DNA of 64,000 bases from Plasmodium malariae (lineage: Eukaryota; Apicomplexa; Aconoidasida; Haemosporida; Plasmodiidae): assembly GCF_900090045.1 (NCBI RefSeq), contig NC_041788.1:2847501-2911500 (forward strand). The letters run 5' to 3'. Made by a program: the position numbers and the translations under genes. Shown in pieces: positions 1-11,700 of this stretch. The notes under the pieces were generated by a model. The model worked only from the letters and a program-made list of their open reading frames with translations, was not told the DNA's origin and ran no database searches. The first letter of the stretch is position 1. Each line of letters begins with the position of its first letter.

Positions 1-993
1 ATATTCATAATTAATTAACTTATTGTTTATTTTCTCATTATATTCTAATTGATAAAACCATAAATCTTCATGTTGATTTAAAAAAACATTCTGTAAAGAG
101 CGATTGAATACTTCTCTTATCTTTTGAACTTTCCTTTGAATATATAAAAATTGAATGTACATAATATAGATGGACTTAAAATGGTACATATATAATAGAC
201 ACTTTTCAAAAATCGCATTCACTTGTTCATATTCTCTTCTGTTATCGTAATAGACATCCTTTATCATCTCTATGCTATCTCTTATGTAGTTATACCACAG
301 CTTGAAGCTGAACGGGAAGTACTTCAGAACAACTTGGTAAATTCTGCGCAAGTAGTACTCCTTCGTGCGCGCACTGCCATTGCTACTGTTATTTTCATCT
401 TCATCGCTGCTCTGCTCTTTACCATACCCACGTGCTTTAACCTCACCCACATCATAATCCTGTTCTTCCTCCTCATAACCTAGCTTTTCCTGTTCGTGCT
501 CCTCCTCATCATCCTCATTTCCAATATGTGAACACCCTAACTGGACAGTACTATCATAATACATGATGCCCTTTTTTAGACCCCCCTTTACGTTACTCTT
601 TCTACCTCCATTTATTAACTCTGTCAAACAGTACTCCACGATATTGTTCTCTGTTTCCAACACGTTGAGCTTATCTTTTTTTAAATGTATATCGTACATA
701 TTTAAAACATACAAATTGTTTTCCTTCTTTATATTCTTTTCCTTAAATTTATTAATATATAAAAATAAGTATTTTGTAGACACTTTTTCTAAATTGCTCT
801 TTATATCTATTTCAATACTTTTCAAATAATTCTCATTTTCTGTATTTTTGTAACTGTTTATAAACTTATTACTGTAATTCATCTCATCGACAAAATAATC
901 TTTTTCTTCATAAAACGCTTCCTCCCTCGAGGTAACATTGTTCTCGTTAAAAAATAAATCATCATAGTCGTACAACTCTCCGTACAGTTCCAT
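1..993 (-). CDS. SYF1: Pre-mRNA-splicing factor SYF1 (XAB2 homolog), N-terminal part, cut by window edge
   Basis: The frame reads from an ATG at 993 to base 1 with no stop, giving 331 residues of a protein that continues beyond the window. After about 200 residues of acidic, Lys/Asn-rich sequence with an E/D-rich insert, the last ~120 residues show consecutive HAT (half-a-TPR) repeats. Examples are KLWYNYIRD, VNAIFEKCLLYMYHF and VREVFNRSL-type segments ending in QHEDLWFYQLEY. The order KLWY, then VN.(I/C)(F/H)E(K/R), then TRR.F.RAL, then QH..LW, is the signature of SYF1, a scaffold of the Prp19-associated (NineTeen) complex in the catalytic spliceosome. The extended acidic N-terminus is typical of Plasmodium orthologs. 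A Met codon just upstream is followed at once by a stop, so 993 is the start. It diverges from VTI1. Confidence 0.8.
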   Translation of the reverse strand, partial: MELYGELYDYDDLFFNENNVTSREEAFYEEKDYFVDEMNYSNKFINSYKNTENENYLKSIEIDIKSNLEKVSTKYLFLYINKFKEKNIKKENNLYVLNMYDIHLKKDKLNVLETENNIVEYCLTELINGGRKSNVKGGLKKGIMYYDSTVQLGCSHIGNEDDEEEHEQEKLGYEEEEQDYDVGEVKARGYGKEQSSDEDENNSSNGSARTKEYYLRRIYQVVLKYFPFSFKLWYNYIRDSIEMIKDVYYDNRREYEQVNAIFEKCLLYMYHFKSIYIMYIQFLYIQRKVQKIREVFNRSLQNVFLNQHEDLWFYQLEYNEKINNKLINYEY

Positions 994-2834
994 TATGCTG
1001 CTATTACTTGTGTACATTCACATATATATTTATATATATGTATAATACCATGCACGTATAACGCTACATAAGCGTAATACCATATATATACAATATTATA
1101 TATGTATATTACTATATATTTGTAATATCATACATATGTATAATATTATATATTATTTTGCCCCATGTTGACATTCTTTTTATAGCCTTTTCAAAACGAG
1201 TACTTCATAGGGGCATGGCATCCACAGGATGATGCATAATATACGAGCAAGAGTTATAAAAAGTAAAAATTAAATTAAGTAAAAATTAAATTAAGTTAAA
1301 ATAAAATAAATATTTGGTATAAATAAAATTAAATAAACATAAAATATATTAAAAATAAAAGATCCTATATTTTCTACTACTACGCCCGGTGTTACCTTTT
1401 ACTCTTCTGAATATATAGAACTTTTATTCTTTTCTTGTTTTGCTCTCATTCGATTTTGTAACAAATTGTGAGATTGTAAAAATATTTGTATGTACGCCCT
1501 ATGTACATCGGGTATAAATATGCATACGCCACTGCTTTTCTGTATGCTACATTTGGAAAAGAGTTAACTGTTCATTCTATCTTTTTAATTTTTCAAATTT
1601 CCTCCATATATAGATAAAGTAACAAGTAAAAAAAAAAAAAGAAAAAAGAAGACGAAGATGAAAAAGTAAAAAGTTAAGTGAAAGGTAAGGAACGCTTAAA
1701 ATTTTTGGGTTACCGTTTGCTCCTCGACCGTTTTAATACCAATTATACCTACTTATCTCTATTTTTCGTCCTATTTTTTTTTTTTTTTTTTGAATAAAGC
1801 TCCCTTTAAAATTTATTTTTTTCGATAGAGCAACAAAATGGTGCGGGTGTAAATATGTAAAAGTATTCAAAGTATTCAAAAAGCTATACATATAGTAGTA
1901 TTTGTATATATATATATATATTATATATATACGCATAAATACATATCCGTTTAGGTATTTAAATTTATATACACTTAAGTACAAATATGTTCATTCATAT
2001 ACGTACATAAATACAGTGGAACTATGCACTTTTTTTTTTATTTATTTATTTTTTTTTTTTAAAAAGAGGAAGAAAAAAATTTCCGTGTTAATCTTAAGCA
2101 AAAAATAATAATGCGCATTTTCCCCTTTTATGTTACTATTCAAAGAAAAAGCTGTATATTAAAAATGTAAATATGCACAAGTATAAATAAGCCTCAATTT
2201 AGCCTTTTTTTTTTTTTTTTTTTTTTCTTTAAGTTAAAAGATTTCGCGTTTAAGGTAAATTGAAAAGACTATTTTAAGTACATGGCATGTGCATTTATAC
2301 ACGGATATATGTATATAATAATATACGTATGCATGTGTAAATATTTACATATACACCTACACATATATAACAGTAAGGGGTAAAAAATTACTCATATATG
2401 CTTACATATTTGTATATAACATATATACTTGGTAAAATTATAAAGCATTTGCCAGTCAGGGTAGCCATATACCGTAGTGAGCATTTAGGGACGTATGTTT
2501 TTGCCTCTTCCGTTTTGAAAAATATATGCATACTTACGTGCACATATATATGCATGTATGTATGGGTAAACATATACGCATGTATGTATGGGTAAACATA
2601 TACGCATGTATGTATGGGTAAACATATACGCATGTATGTATGGGTAAACATATACGCATGTATGTATGGGTAAACATATACGCATGTATGTATGGGTAAA
2701 CATGTACGCATGTATGTATGGGTAAACACATACGCATATATATATGGGTAAAACATATACGCATGTATACACATGGGTAAGTATGTGTACGAGTTTGATC
2801 TGGTCTATTTCCTTTGCGCAATAAACTAACAAAC
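994..2834. promoter_or_regulatory. Divergent intergenic region between SYF1 and VTI1
   Basis: This 1.8 kb should hold the promoters and 5' UTRs of both flanking genes. It contains (TA)-rich imperfect repeats (1017-1160, 1900-1940), poly-T tracts (around 1774, 2030-2060 and 2204-2226) and a minisatellite next to the VTI1 start, listed separately. No supported open frame or RNA gene was seen. Confidence 0.5.
2552..2785. repeat. 26-bp minisatellite in the VTI1 leader
   Basis: About eight near-identical copies of a 26-bp unit (core gggtaaacatatacgcatg followed by tatgtat) end about 50 bp before the VTI1 ATG, so they probably lie in its 5' UTR. The last copies are diverged. The unit has no stop in some reverse frames, which creates spurious open frames there. 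Confidence 0.9.
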
Positions 2835-4154
2835 ATGTCGGACGCCTTATACAATGATTACAAGAACAATTGCTATGAATATATGAAGACAGTATCGTAT
2901 ACTGAGAAGATAATAAAGGATAACAACTCAGATCAGAACAAGTTACTAAATATTTATGAAAAAGCAATAAATAGTGCCGAAAATATGTTTAAGCGAATGC
3001 AGCTTGAGGTAGAGACAAATACAATGATAACAAACAAATATGATGAACTGAATGATATACAAAAAGAAATTACGGAATATAAAGTAAAATTAAAAAAATT
3101 TAAAGAAGAATTCTTCGAAAGAGATAAAATAAATATAGAAATGACAAACAATTATGATGACCGTATACTGTTACTAAGTGATGTAGACATATTAGAAAAA
3201 GGGGATGTGTATATCAATCAATCCAAAATTTTAATGAGCAATACAGAATATATTAGTAATGATGTTATGAATAATTTAAATAAACAAAGAGAATATATAA
3301 AAAAAAATTTATCCAATATTTCTTTTATATCAGATAAATTAAATGATGCTAAAAAAATTATGAAAAATTTAAAAAATAAAGATCTTTTTAATAAATATAG
3401 ATTATATATTATATTTATTTTTATAATTCTAACCTTTTCTTTAATTACTTGTATAAAATACAACAGGTATATAAAAAGCACCGAACGTTCTACTGTTCAA
3501 CCAGAGGGAAAGCCTACAACACATTTTATCGGTAGCAGAAATGAACTGAAAATTTTTAACGATAAAAAGGGAGACAGCGAAGGCAATATAAGCAGTGTTA
3601 GCAATGCAAGCGGCATGCAAAATGTGAGCAATGGAAGAAACATGGAAAATGTAAACAATGTAAGCGGCTTGGAAAACGTTAGCAGTGTAAGCGGCTTGGA
3701 AAACGTTAGCAATGAGAGCAACGCAAAAAATGAGTTCCATCAAATGCATACGATGGATGAAACAAATAGTATCGTATACGATTTTGTTGAGAAAAAGGAC
3801 ACACAGAAACATATCAAAGGGGGAAATGCCATTGACACAATATCGTCAAGTGATAAAAATAGTATTGATCATGAGCTTTTATTTGAATCAAATAAAGGGG
3901 AAGAAAAGTACGTAAGTAATAATATACATATGAATGCAAATAATAGAGGGGGAAACAGTCACCCCCTTTCCCATATAAATAACAGTAATGGAGTGGAAGA
4001 AAATCAACCTAGTGATCATACCAATCATAGAGAAGTTGGAGGAGGGGAAGGTACGATTTTAAGTTCTACTGTGCAGGGCTATAAAAACGAAAAAGGTGAA
4101 GGATTGTACTTAGATAGTAAAGAAAAGCAAAAACAAGTGAGCAAACCGAAATGA
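2835..4154 (+). CDS. VTI1: Vesicle-transport Qb-SNARE VTI1 with long C-terminal extension
   Basis: This single-exon 439-residue protein starts at the ATG reading MSDALYNDYK. Residues ~1-105 form a helical N-terminal domain, and ~115-177 a SNARE motif with the segment ILEKGDVYINQS and the Vti-type zero-layer Gln in LNKQREYIKK (Gln151), followed by LNDAKKIMKNL. A hydrophobic anchor follows at ~188-207 (LYIIFIFIILTFSLITCI). VTI1 SNAREs supply the Qb helix for Golgi, endosomal and vacuolar fusion. Family members normally end right after the anchor, but here ~230 more residues follow. They are Ser/Asn/Gly-rich, include an imperfect repeat around NVSGLENVSS, and on standard topology would be lumenal. 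Codon use stays Plasmodium-like to the stop. The SNARE call is secure; the role of the tail is unknown. Confidence 0.88.
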   Translation: MSDALYNDYKNNCYEYMKTVSYTEKIIKDNNSDQNKLLNIYEKAINSAENMFKRMQLEVETNTMITNKYDELNDIQKEITEYKVKLKKFKEEFFERDKINIEMTNNYDDRILLLSDVDILEKGDVYINQSKILMSNTEYISNDVMNNLNKQREYIKKNLSNISFISDKLNDAKKIMKNLKNKDLFNKYRLYIIFIFIILTFSLITCIKYNRYIKSTERSTVQPEGKPTTHFIGSRNELKIFNDKKGDSEGNISSVSNASGMQNVSNGRNMENVNNVSGLENVSSVSGLENVSNESNAKNEFHQMHTMDETNSIVYDFVEKKDTQKHIKGGNAIDTISSSDKNSIDHELLFESNKGEEKYVSNNIHMNANNRGGNSHPLSHINNSNGVEENQPSDHTNHREVGGGEGTILSSTVQGYKNEKGEGLYLDSKEKQKQVSKPK

Positions 4155-5126
4155 AATATTAAATTGAACATTGCAAATAATGTGTAACACAAAGGAAGGA
4201 GAAAATGTGAAAGTAAAAATTTATGAACATGTCAGGTGAAATGTGTGAGGTAATATGAATATACTTGTTTATATTTTTCAACAAGCCATGGTAATAGCAA
4301 ATCGTAAGAAACTTCATAATTGTAATAGTTACATTATTAATAAAGTTGCACAAGATTATCGGTGGAAAAAATATATGTGAAAAATAGCCCTAATGGTTGT
4401 TGTTTTTTCTGCGCACATATAATATGTATTTACACCCCAGCAGTTGTGTATTAATTATTGTTTTTCTACATTGTTTACCGTTTCTCCTTATTTTTTTACT
4501 GTGTCTCTTTATTTTTTACTGTGTCTCTTTATTTTTTATTGTTTCTCTGTATTTTTACTATTTTTCTTTATTTTTTATTGTTTCTCTGTATTTTTACTAT
4601 TTTTCTTTGTTATTTATATTCTTTTCACCCCACATTTATATTATATATAATACTTACTGCATATAAAAATATAGTCTGCATAACTCTTTTCTTAATACTG
4701 TACATGAGTTGAATTCCCGTAAACTTTTTTTAAAAATAATTTTTTTTTTTTATGAAAAGTATAAATTGAATCTTACGTAGTATTTGTTATAAAAGAAGGG
4801 AAGCAGATTAACTAACATGTTAACATATAATTCCATTTAAAATAATTTTGTATCCATAACTATTATTTTTTTGTGGAAGGAAGTCTATGAAGAGTATATT
4901 TCTTTTTTATAAGAGAGTTTGTTTCATTTTTCCTTTTAACTGTGTGCACTTTTTTAATTAACCTTGGCATTATAATTATTTTGTGCCCCATTTTGTCTCT
5001 TCATTTTTATACCATATATTTTTTGCTCTTTTTCACTTGTCATTCAGGAGTTAAAATATGGCATACTTCCGTTGTCCATGCATATATATATACTATATAT
5101 ATACATTCATGCATATACACACACAC

Positions 5127-5162
<36 letters not shown>

Positions 5163-5872
5163 ATATTTACGATAGTGATAAACCTACACCGTTTTACAAT
5201 TCGCACGTTGTTCAATTATAATAATGCTCTTATATAATCAGCACTGTTTCAGGTTTGCTTTACTTTCCCGTGATAGTAATGGCAAGGCATATAATACGTA
5301 TATAAAGGACCAGATGTGTTGTTATGTGTACATATAAATATAAATATATACATACATTTTGAAGTACTCACTTGGAGGCATTGTAATGTCTAATTTCTTT
5401 TTTTTTAAATATTTACACAAAAAAAATTCTTTTGTTGTGTGTGTATTTAAATAATAATTTTTATCCCCCATTTTAGAATTATTTAAAGGTAGAATATTTT
5501 TTTTTTAGCTGACCATGTACAGTCATTATCTTTACTTTGTAAGGATAAAAAAAAAAAAAAAATATTAAATAAAATACGGCAAAATATACCAAAATACTAA
5601 CATATTTGTCCCAAATCATTTAATTTATCTATATTAATAAAAGTGATAATTTATAAAAGGTTTCCTTTAATATATTAAAAAGGGAAAAAATAAACGTTAT
5701 GCAGTTAACGTATGTAACGTAAGTACATGAAAATCGAATAAAAAGGGAAAAGCAAAATGTATTAGTGGACCTACATACATACATGTTCACATAATTATCT
5801 ATACCATTCTCATAACTCTTTAACGTGAGGGATAAAAAGGAAAAGGGATATATCCCCACATGCAATCAAATG

Positions 5873-5905
<33 letters not shown>

Positions 5906-7147
5906 GTATGTGTTATATATACACATTTGCTCATGAGCATTAAATGAAAAAAATATGACCTTACTTCAACGTTTCGTGGCATTAGATATATTACACAAAT
6001 ACAATTGTGTCGTAATTAATTTTTTACAGCCATTAACACAATTCTAATCTGTAAAATGGTTGGCAAAAATATACACGCATTTATATAATACACATAATAT
6101 ACCTATTGTAAAAAACGTATAATGCGCAATATTTTTAAAAATTTATTATTCTTAATATTCGTACACAACTGTATCTTCGCGCACGTACGTACATGCATGT
6201 ATGTATGTACTGATGAATATACATATGTATATATACACTTATACATATAAACATTGTGTTATTTTATTTTATTTTTTTTATTAATTCAAATGATAAAGAA
6301 AGTTGAAATGCAAGATTTGTTCTTTTTAAAAATTATAATTATATACATATAAAACAGATCAACTTTTTATTTTCCCTTTACAACTATTATTCTGGCTTCC
6401 TATGCATACATGAATAACACAAATTATTGCGAAATGATTACACATGTTTACGCAAATATGCACACGAATATATAAGTATACACATATAAGTGGGAAGCAA
6501 AAACAATAGCGAATGGTAATAATAAAGCTTATCTTATGGAAAATACATATACGTATGTATATATATATATATATATGAAAACACATAATGGGTACATACT
6601 TTATAATAGGGAAAAGAATGCAAAATAAGCACTTTATATGTAATAAAAAAAAAATATGAACGCGAATAATTTTTTTACTTTAAAAAAAAAAAAAAAAAAA
6701 ATTACACATTTTTACATTATTTCTAAATAAAATACATAAATAATAATTTTATTAAGTCTATATTAATAAAAATATTTTCTTGTTTTATTTTTTACTTTAT
6801 GTAAACTTAAAATAATATATGCACACATAATTATGTTTACATGTGCGTAAATGCATTGTTTCTAATATGAATCTGGTGTGGCTATCCTTTATTTTTTTTA
6901 TTATTTTTTTTATTTTTATTTATATGTATATATAAAACAATGTGCATACATATGTGTATGAATAATCACACGTATAAATACGTAAACATATGAATAAATA
7001 AACACAAAAATGAATAAGCATATATATATATACACATGCGTTTTTACGTGTGTGTTTGTGTGTGTGCGTAAACATTTGTGCAGATTGCTTCTACATTTCT
7101 CTGCACTTGGAGCCAATCAATCCTAAGATAACACAATTTCTTCCCCT
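4155..7147. other. Convergent intergenic region VTI1/CARP, 3 kb
   Basis: This should hold the two 3' UTRs. It carries a T-rich tandem repeat (4479-4612, units like tttttattgtttctctgta), a (TA)n run near 5128-5160, further (TA)n near 5880-5900 and 6560-6575, and poly-A/T tracts. It is long for a convergent pair. A poly-pyrimidine tract ending in AG at about 5047 (+) resembles an acceptor, and a GTGAGT donor-like site lies near 5368 (-), but no coding exon could be linked to either. Confidence 0.5.
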
Positions 7148-8404
7148 TCATGCCTGGGCTTTTTCCGTGGCTTCACCTTTTTTGAGCTGAACTTTCAAAT
7201 ATTTGTTATTAACAAAATAGCCATTCATAAATTGAATTGCATGGTGTGCACTCATGATATTATCATAACTGACAAAACCAAAACCAGAATTTCTTCCAGT
7301 ATTATCTCTTTGAATTTTAGATGAGATAATATTTCCAAAGCAACAAAAATGTTGAAATAAATCTAAATCACTCCATTCACTTGGTATATGAAAAATGAAT
7401 AAGTTACTTCCATTTGGTCCATTCTGTTTTGTTTTCTCATTATTATTATATTGGAAAAGTTTATTTGGATGTATAGGTTTATTCCACTGGCTGTGTTTGG
7501 TTAAATTGTTGTAATAAAATGTGTTGTTATTTTTATCCTTATATATTTCCCATAAACTTAACCCTTCCGTATTTTCATTATTTTCATCTAAAGAATTATC
7601 ATTCGATTGATACATATTGATATTGTTATTAATTGGTATTTGCGTATTATTCTTCCTGAACATGGCACCACTATTATTACTATTGTTAATGTTATTGTTA
7701 TTTCCACTAGTACTATTAGGTGATATTTCTCCATCTGATCTCAACATTTCATTTAAAATTTTACTATTTGTAAAATTATTGTTGTTATGCATAAAGTTTG
7801 TGTTTTGGTTCAACATCAGATTGTTCATTTGATTGGTATTATTCATATTATTCATATTCATCATGTTATTTGTATTTTTGTTTTTTACATTTTTGTTCAT
7901 AAAATTATTTTGCAAATTGTTATTGTTGCTATAAAAATTAAAATTGTTCATATTGTTATTATTATTATTACCAAAATTTTCATTGTTATTAAAACCATTT
8001 GGAAAATTATTTAAATTGTTGTTGTTATTATTATTATTTATAAAACTTGTGTTCATGTTATTTTTGTTAAAAAAATTATTATTAACATTTGGTACAGCAA
8101 ATTTTGCTTCAATACTTTTTTCCTCACCACTCGTATCAATTAAACTTTTGATATTTTTCAAAACATTTAACGCTTCTTCATGAGTGTTAAAAGTGATCAG
8201 AGCTGTGTTATATACTTTTTTGTTTGCAAAATTGTTGTTCATTTGTTTTTTATTTTTATTAAAATAACATATATCTTTAATCTGACCAACATTTCCTAAT
8301 ACTGATCTTAAATGTGCATCCGTAACATGAGGGGGAATATTCTGAATATGAATTCTTGTGTTAAGAATTCCGTCAATGGTTGAGTTTAAAATTTCGCTAC
8401 TCAT
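7148..8404 (-). CDS. CARP: Clustered-asparagine-rich RNA-binding protein with RRM-WW-RRM layout
   Basis: This is a single-exon 418-residue protein. Residues ~16-100 form an RRM (RIHIQNIPPHVTDAHLRSVL, with a Lys/Asn insert). The centre is a ~170-residue Asn-rich domain in clusters separated by Met and Phe. Residues ~282-313 form a WW domain (LSLWEIYKDKNNNTFYYNN, second Trp in HSQWNKP). Residues ~334-409 form a CELF/Bruno-like RRM with RNP2 LFIFHI and RNP1 SGFGFVSY. The last RRM is highly conserved, whereas the Asn clusters are codon repeats of AAT/AAC. The layout matches the Plasmodium clustered-asparagine-rich protein, recalled as lying in the same P. falciparum neighbourhood as p25-alpha and UBA2. 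The expected role is mRNA binding, with the WW domain binding a proline-containing partner. The RNA-binding fold is sure; the symbol is from memory. Confidence 0.82.
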   Translation of the reverse strand: MSSEILNSTIDGILNTRIHIQNIPPHVTDAHLRSVLGNVGQIKDICYFNKNKKQMNNNFANKKVYNTALITFNTHEEALNVLKNIKSLIDTSGEEKSIEAKFAVPNVNNNFFNKNNMNTSFINNNNNNNNLNNFPNGFNNNENFGNNNNNNMNNFNFYSNNNNLQNNFMNKNVKNKNTNNMMNMNNMNNTNQMNNLMLNQNTNFMHNNNNFTNSKILNEMLRSDGEISPNSTSGNNNNINNSNNSGAMFRKNNTQIPINNNINMYQSNDNSLDENNENTEGLSLWEIYKDKNNNTFYYNNLTKHSQWNKPIHPNKLFQYNNNEKTKQNGPNGSNLFIFHIPSEWSDLDLFQHFCCFGNIISSKIQRDNTGRNSGFGFVSYDNIMSAHHAIQFMNGYFVNNKYLKVQLKKGEATEKAQA

Positions 8405-11400
8405 TGTTATGTTAATCTTTTCGTCAAATTAAAATATTGAACAAATTTTAAATTATTTCCTAATGTGTTAAGTAACGTATGTTGATGGTATATAACACAC
8501 TACAGTTATTATAAATTAATGGGTATTATTATTATATAACTTTTTTTTTTTTTTTATCTATATTATAACGCAAACTGTTACGTATTGTTATGTGCTGTTA
8601 CGTATTGTTATGTGCTGTTACGTATTGTCATGTACTGTTACGCACTGTTGAGTATTTTCTATATTTAATTATATTAACAATACAGCAAAGTAGCAGGGGG
8701 GAGGAATATACGAAATTTATACATACAGTGCTTTTTTCAAGATAAAAAAGGGGTACAAAAAATTAAAAAAATTAAGGAATTAATGTAAAAGGGGAGGGGA
8801 AAAGAAATAAGATATAAATGATAAATGACAAAATAGCAGAAATGAGAATAAAAGGGATATGAAAAAAAGTATTTATGTAAAAAAATTAAATAATGTAAGA
8901 ATAACGTAAAATATAAAGAAATAACGTAAGATATAATGAAATAACGTAAAACAAAATAAAATAACGTAAAACAAAATAAAATAACGTAAAACAAAATAAA
9001 ATGAAGTAAAAATAAATGGGGATATATATATAAAAAAAAAAAAAGTGAGGGGAATAAAAATTAAGAAAAAATTGAGAATAAAAAGGAATAAAAAGGAATA
9101 AAAAGGAATAAAAAGTTTCATTTAAAACTTTAAAAAAATTAAAATTTTAAGTAAATAAAAAAAAAGTTTTACGCTCTTAAAATGTTTACATATATATATA
9201 GATACGAGTATTAATATATGATATATTATTATATATAAAATGTATAAATGTGCGTATTTCATTATATTTTTAACATACGCTACGATATATATATATATAT
9301 ATATATATTAATGCATACATACTTATAATATGTAAATATATATAATACATGAAGAGAAGTACTTTGCGTAATGGATAAAAGTGAAACCAGTGGACATTTT
9401 ACGAAAAATTAAATTTTAAAAAATATCTCTTCATGGTGTAAAGACCATTAAAAATAGAATAAAAAGAAGGGAAAAAAAAAAAAAATAGAATAAAATAACT
9501 CACATAAGAATATACAAAAAATATATAAGCTAAAAAAATGACAAGTGATACATGTAAATTTTGGGGGAAAAAAAAAAAAAAAAAAAAAAAAAAATTATGT
9601 AACTACTCTAACCCAGCTAGAAAATAAACAGTAAACATTAATACATTCATTTAGATAGAGAAACGTATTTTTCATAATTAAAATTTTTTTTCTTTTTTAA
9701 TTAAAATTTTTTAATTAAAAAGAGGGAAGTACAATAAATGCACATATATACACAGTGTAAATAGTACGTGCATCATATAAGGTTTGTTTGTTTATTTGTT
9801 CGTTCTTTCGATATCCCTTTGCAAAATTTTTTATTTCGTAAAATATAAAAAAAGAAAAAATTAATTAAAGTAATCCATTCCGCATGAAATGAAAAATAAA
9901 ACAAATTTCTTTTGCTTAAAAACTATATCTCAAAAAGGAATACGAATAAATTATTCGCAAATTGAAAGGGGCAAAAATAAACATATATGTATGTATATTT
10001 ATATATGTATATTTATATATGTATATTTATATATGTATATTTATATATGTATATTTATATATGTATATTTATATATGTATATTTATATATGTATATTTAT
10101 ATATGTATATTTATATATGTATATTATATATGTATATTTATATATGTATATTTATATATGTATATTTATATATGTATATTTATATATGTATATTTATATA
10201 TGTATATTTATATATGTATATTTATATATGTATATTTATATATGTATTTTTATATATGTATATTTATATATGTATATACATATGTATAATCAATCATATA
10301 TGTTTATATACATTTATATGCACATATGTTTCTATATATATAAGGACAACTAGGGATGAAGTGTAGGCAATGTGCATACTTTTTACATACATATGTGCAC
10401 ACATAAATATATATAAAATGTACGCGTCAATAGCAAAACATAGTTATTTCAAAGTCATGTCATAACATATTTTATGAACTAATTTTTACATTTTAAAATA
10501 TGGGGAGCGAAAAAAAAAAAAAAATTTATGTTCAACGATGTGTATTATTTTTGGTATATAATTAATATATAATTAATATATAAACCGAATTGATGTTGAT
10601 ACATAATATGGATTAATCTTATAAACACATCCCACTGAATTAACTATTTAACGTTCTCATTCCTTACACATACCTATAAGGATGAATAGTTGTACATAGG
10701 CATATGTATATATGTATATATATATATATACACGATACAATCCATGCTTGTAATTACACGTATACATGGAATGATTTAAAGTTTTTCCCTTGTATTTTTT
10801 TATTTTTTCTGTAAAATACTGACAAATTGGCATAATTCTTTATGTATATGTTGTAGCCTTTTTAAAAGTGTGGAACGCATAATTTTGGCAAGTGTGTACA
10901 TATATAAATATATATTAGATATACATAATATTTATTTCAGTTCCGTAATGAATAATCATAAATACGCATTGTTTTCAATTAGTGTAAAAGCAAACTATTT
11001 TTTTTTTTTTTTTTTTTTTTGTTCTCTCCCCTCCCCTACCATTAAGTGTAAACAGAATGCCATTTTGTCAAAAATGTAATTATGTAAAAATATTTCTCCT
11101 AAAAATTTTACGCTAAAAAATGTTTTAGCTAAACATTGTTCATGTATTTGCTCAAATAATGAAAGGGTATATGCTTCTCAATTCTACTCCTTTTGCATCA
11201 TAATAATAATAATTTCTTTCTTTTTACGGCTGGATAAAGTTTTGATAAAACTATTTTCCACATTCGTGTTGAAGAAGAGGAAGTTTGTGGGGGGAAATGA
11301 ACTATCATTGATAATTAAAGCGTTGACGGGGTAATACAAAAAAAATATATAAATATATATTTATATATATATATATATATAATAAATTAAAAAAATATAT

Positions 11401-11700
11401 ACCCTTATATGTGTAATAAAATAAAAAATAAATACCCATATATATGCAATAAAATAAAAAAAAAATATGTACATATATAAATAAAATAAAATATATATAA
11501 AAATATGAAAAAAAAATAAAAATATATATATATATATATTATATATATATGTAAAACAAAAGGGAATAAACTGCGCCGAATAAACTGAGCAGCATGAATA
11601 AAACAAATAATGCGCAGGTAACTCGAGAATGAGGTGGACTAGTGGGCTACCACACTGATGGACGTACATAGCGGCACGTAGTGGTCACATCAAGTGAGAA
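8405..11700. promoter_or_regulatory. Intergenic region upstream of CARP and downstream of Vid27
   Basis: Both flanking genes are on the minus strand, so the CARP promoter lies in the left part and the Vid27 3' UTR in the right part. It contains a ~20-bp repeat built from ctgttacgtattgttatgtg (8577-8654), a repeat of aaaataacgtaaaac (8895-9003), gaataaaaag repeats (9063-9115), a 12-bp satellite-like array (listed separately) and a 25-base poly-A tract near 9571. Two short open stretches of higher G+C near 11184-11337 (one on each strand) lack start codons and convincing splice sites. Confidence 0.5.
9990..10278. repeat. 12-bp AT-only microsatellite-like array
   Basis: About 24 tandem copies of tatttatatatg run almost without variation, with one copy missing a base near 10123 and one changed near 10248. 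All three forward frames stay open through it, so the open frames here are artefacts of the repeat. Confidence 0.92.

Noticed and set aside
2388..2967. Several minus-strand open frames rich in Tyr, Pro and His
   Set aside because: They are translations of the 26-bp minisatellite and overlap the start of VTI1 on the opposite strand.
9889..10366. Three overlapping Tyr/Ile-rich open frames
   Set aside because: They are produced by the 12-bp tatttatatatg array, which has no stop in any forward frame.
11184..11337. Two opposing exon-like stretches between CARP and Vid27
   Set aside because: Both are open only for about 50 codons, lack start codons, and no AG acceptor in a suitable context precedes either.
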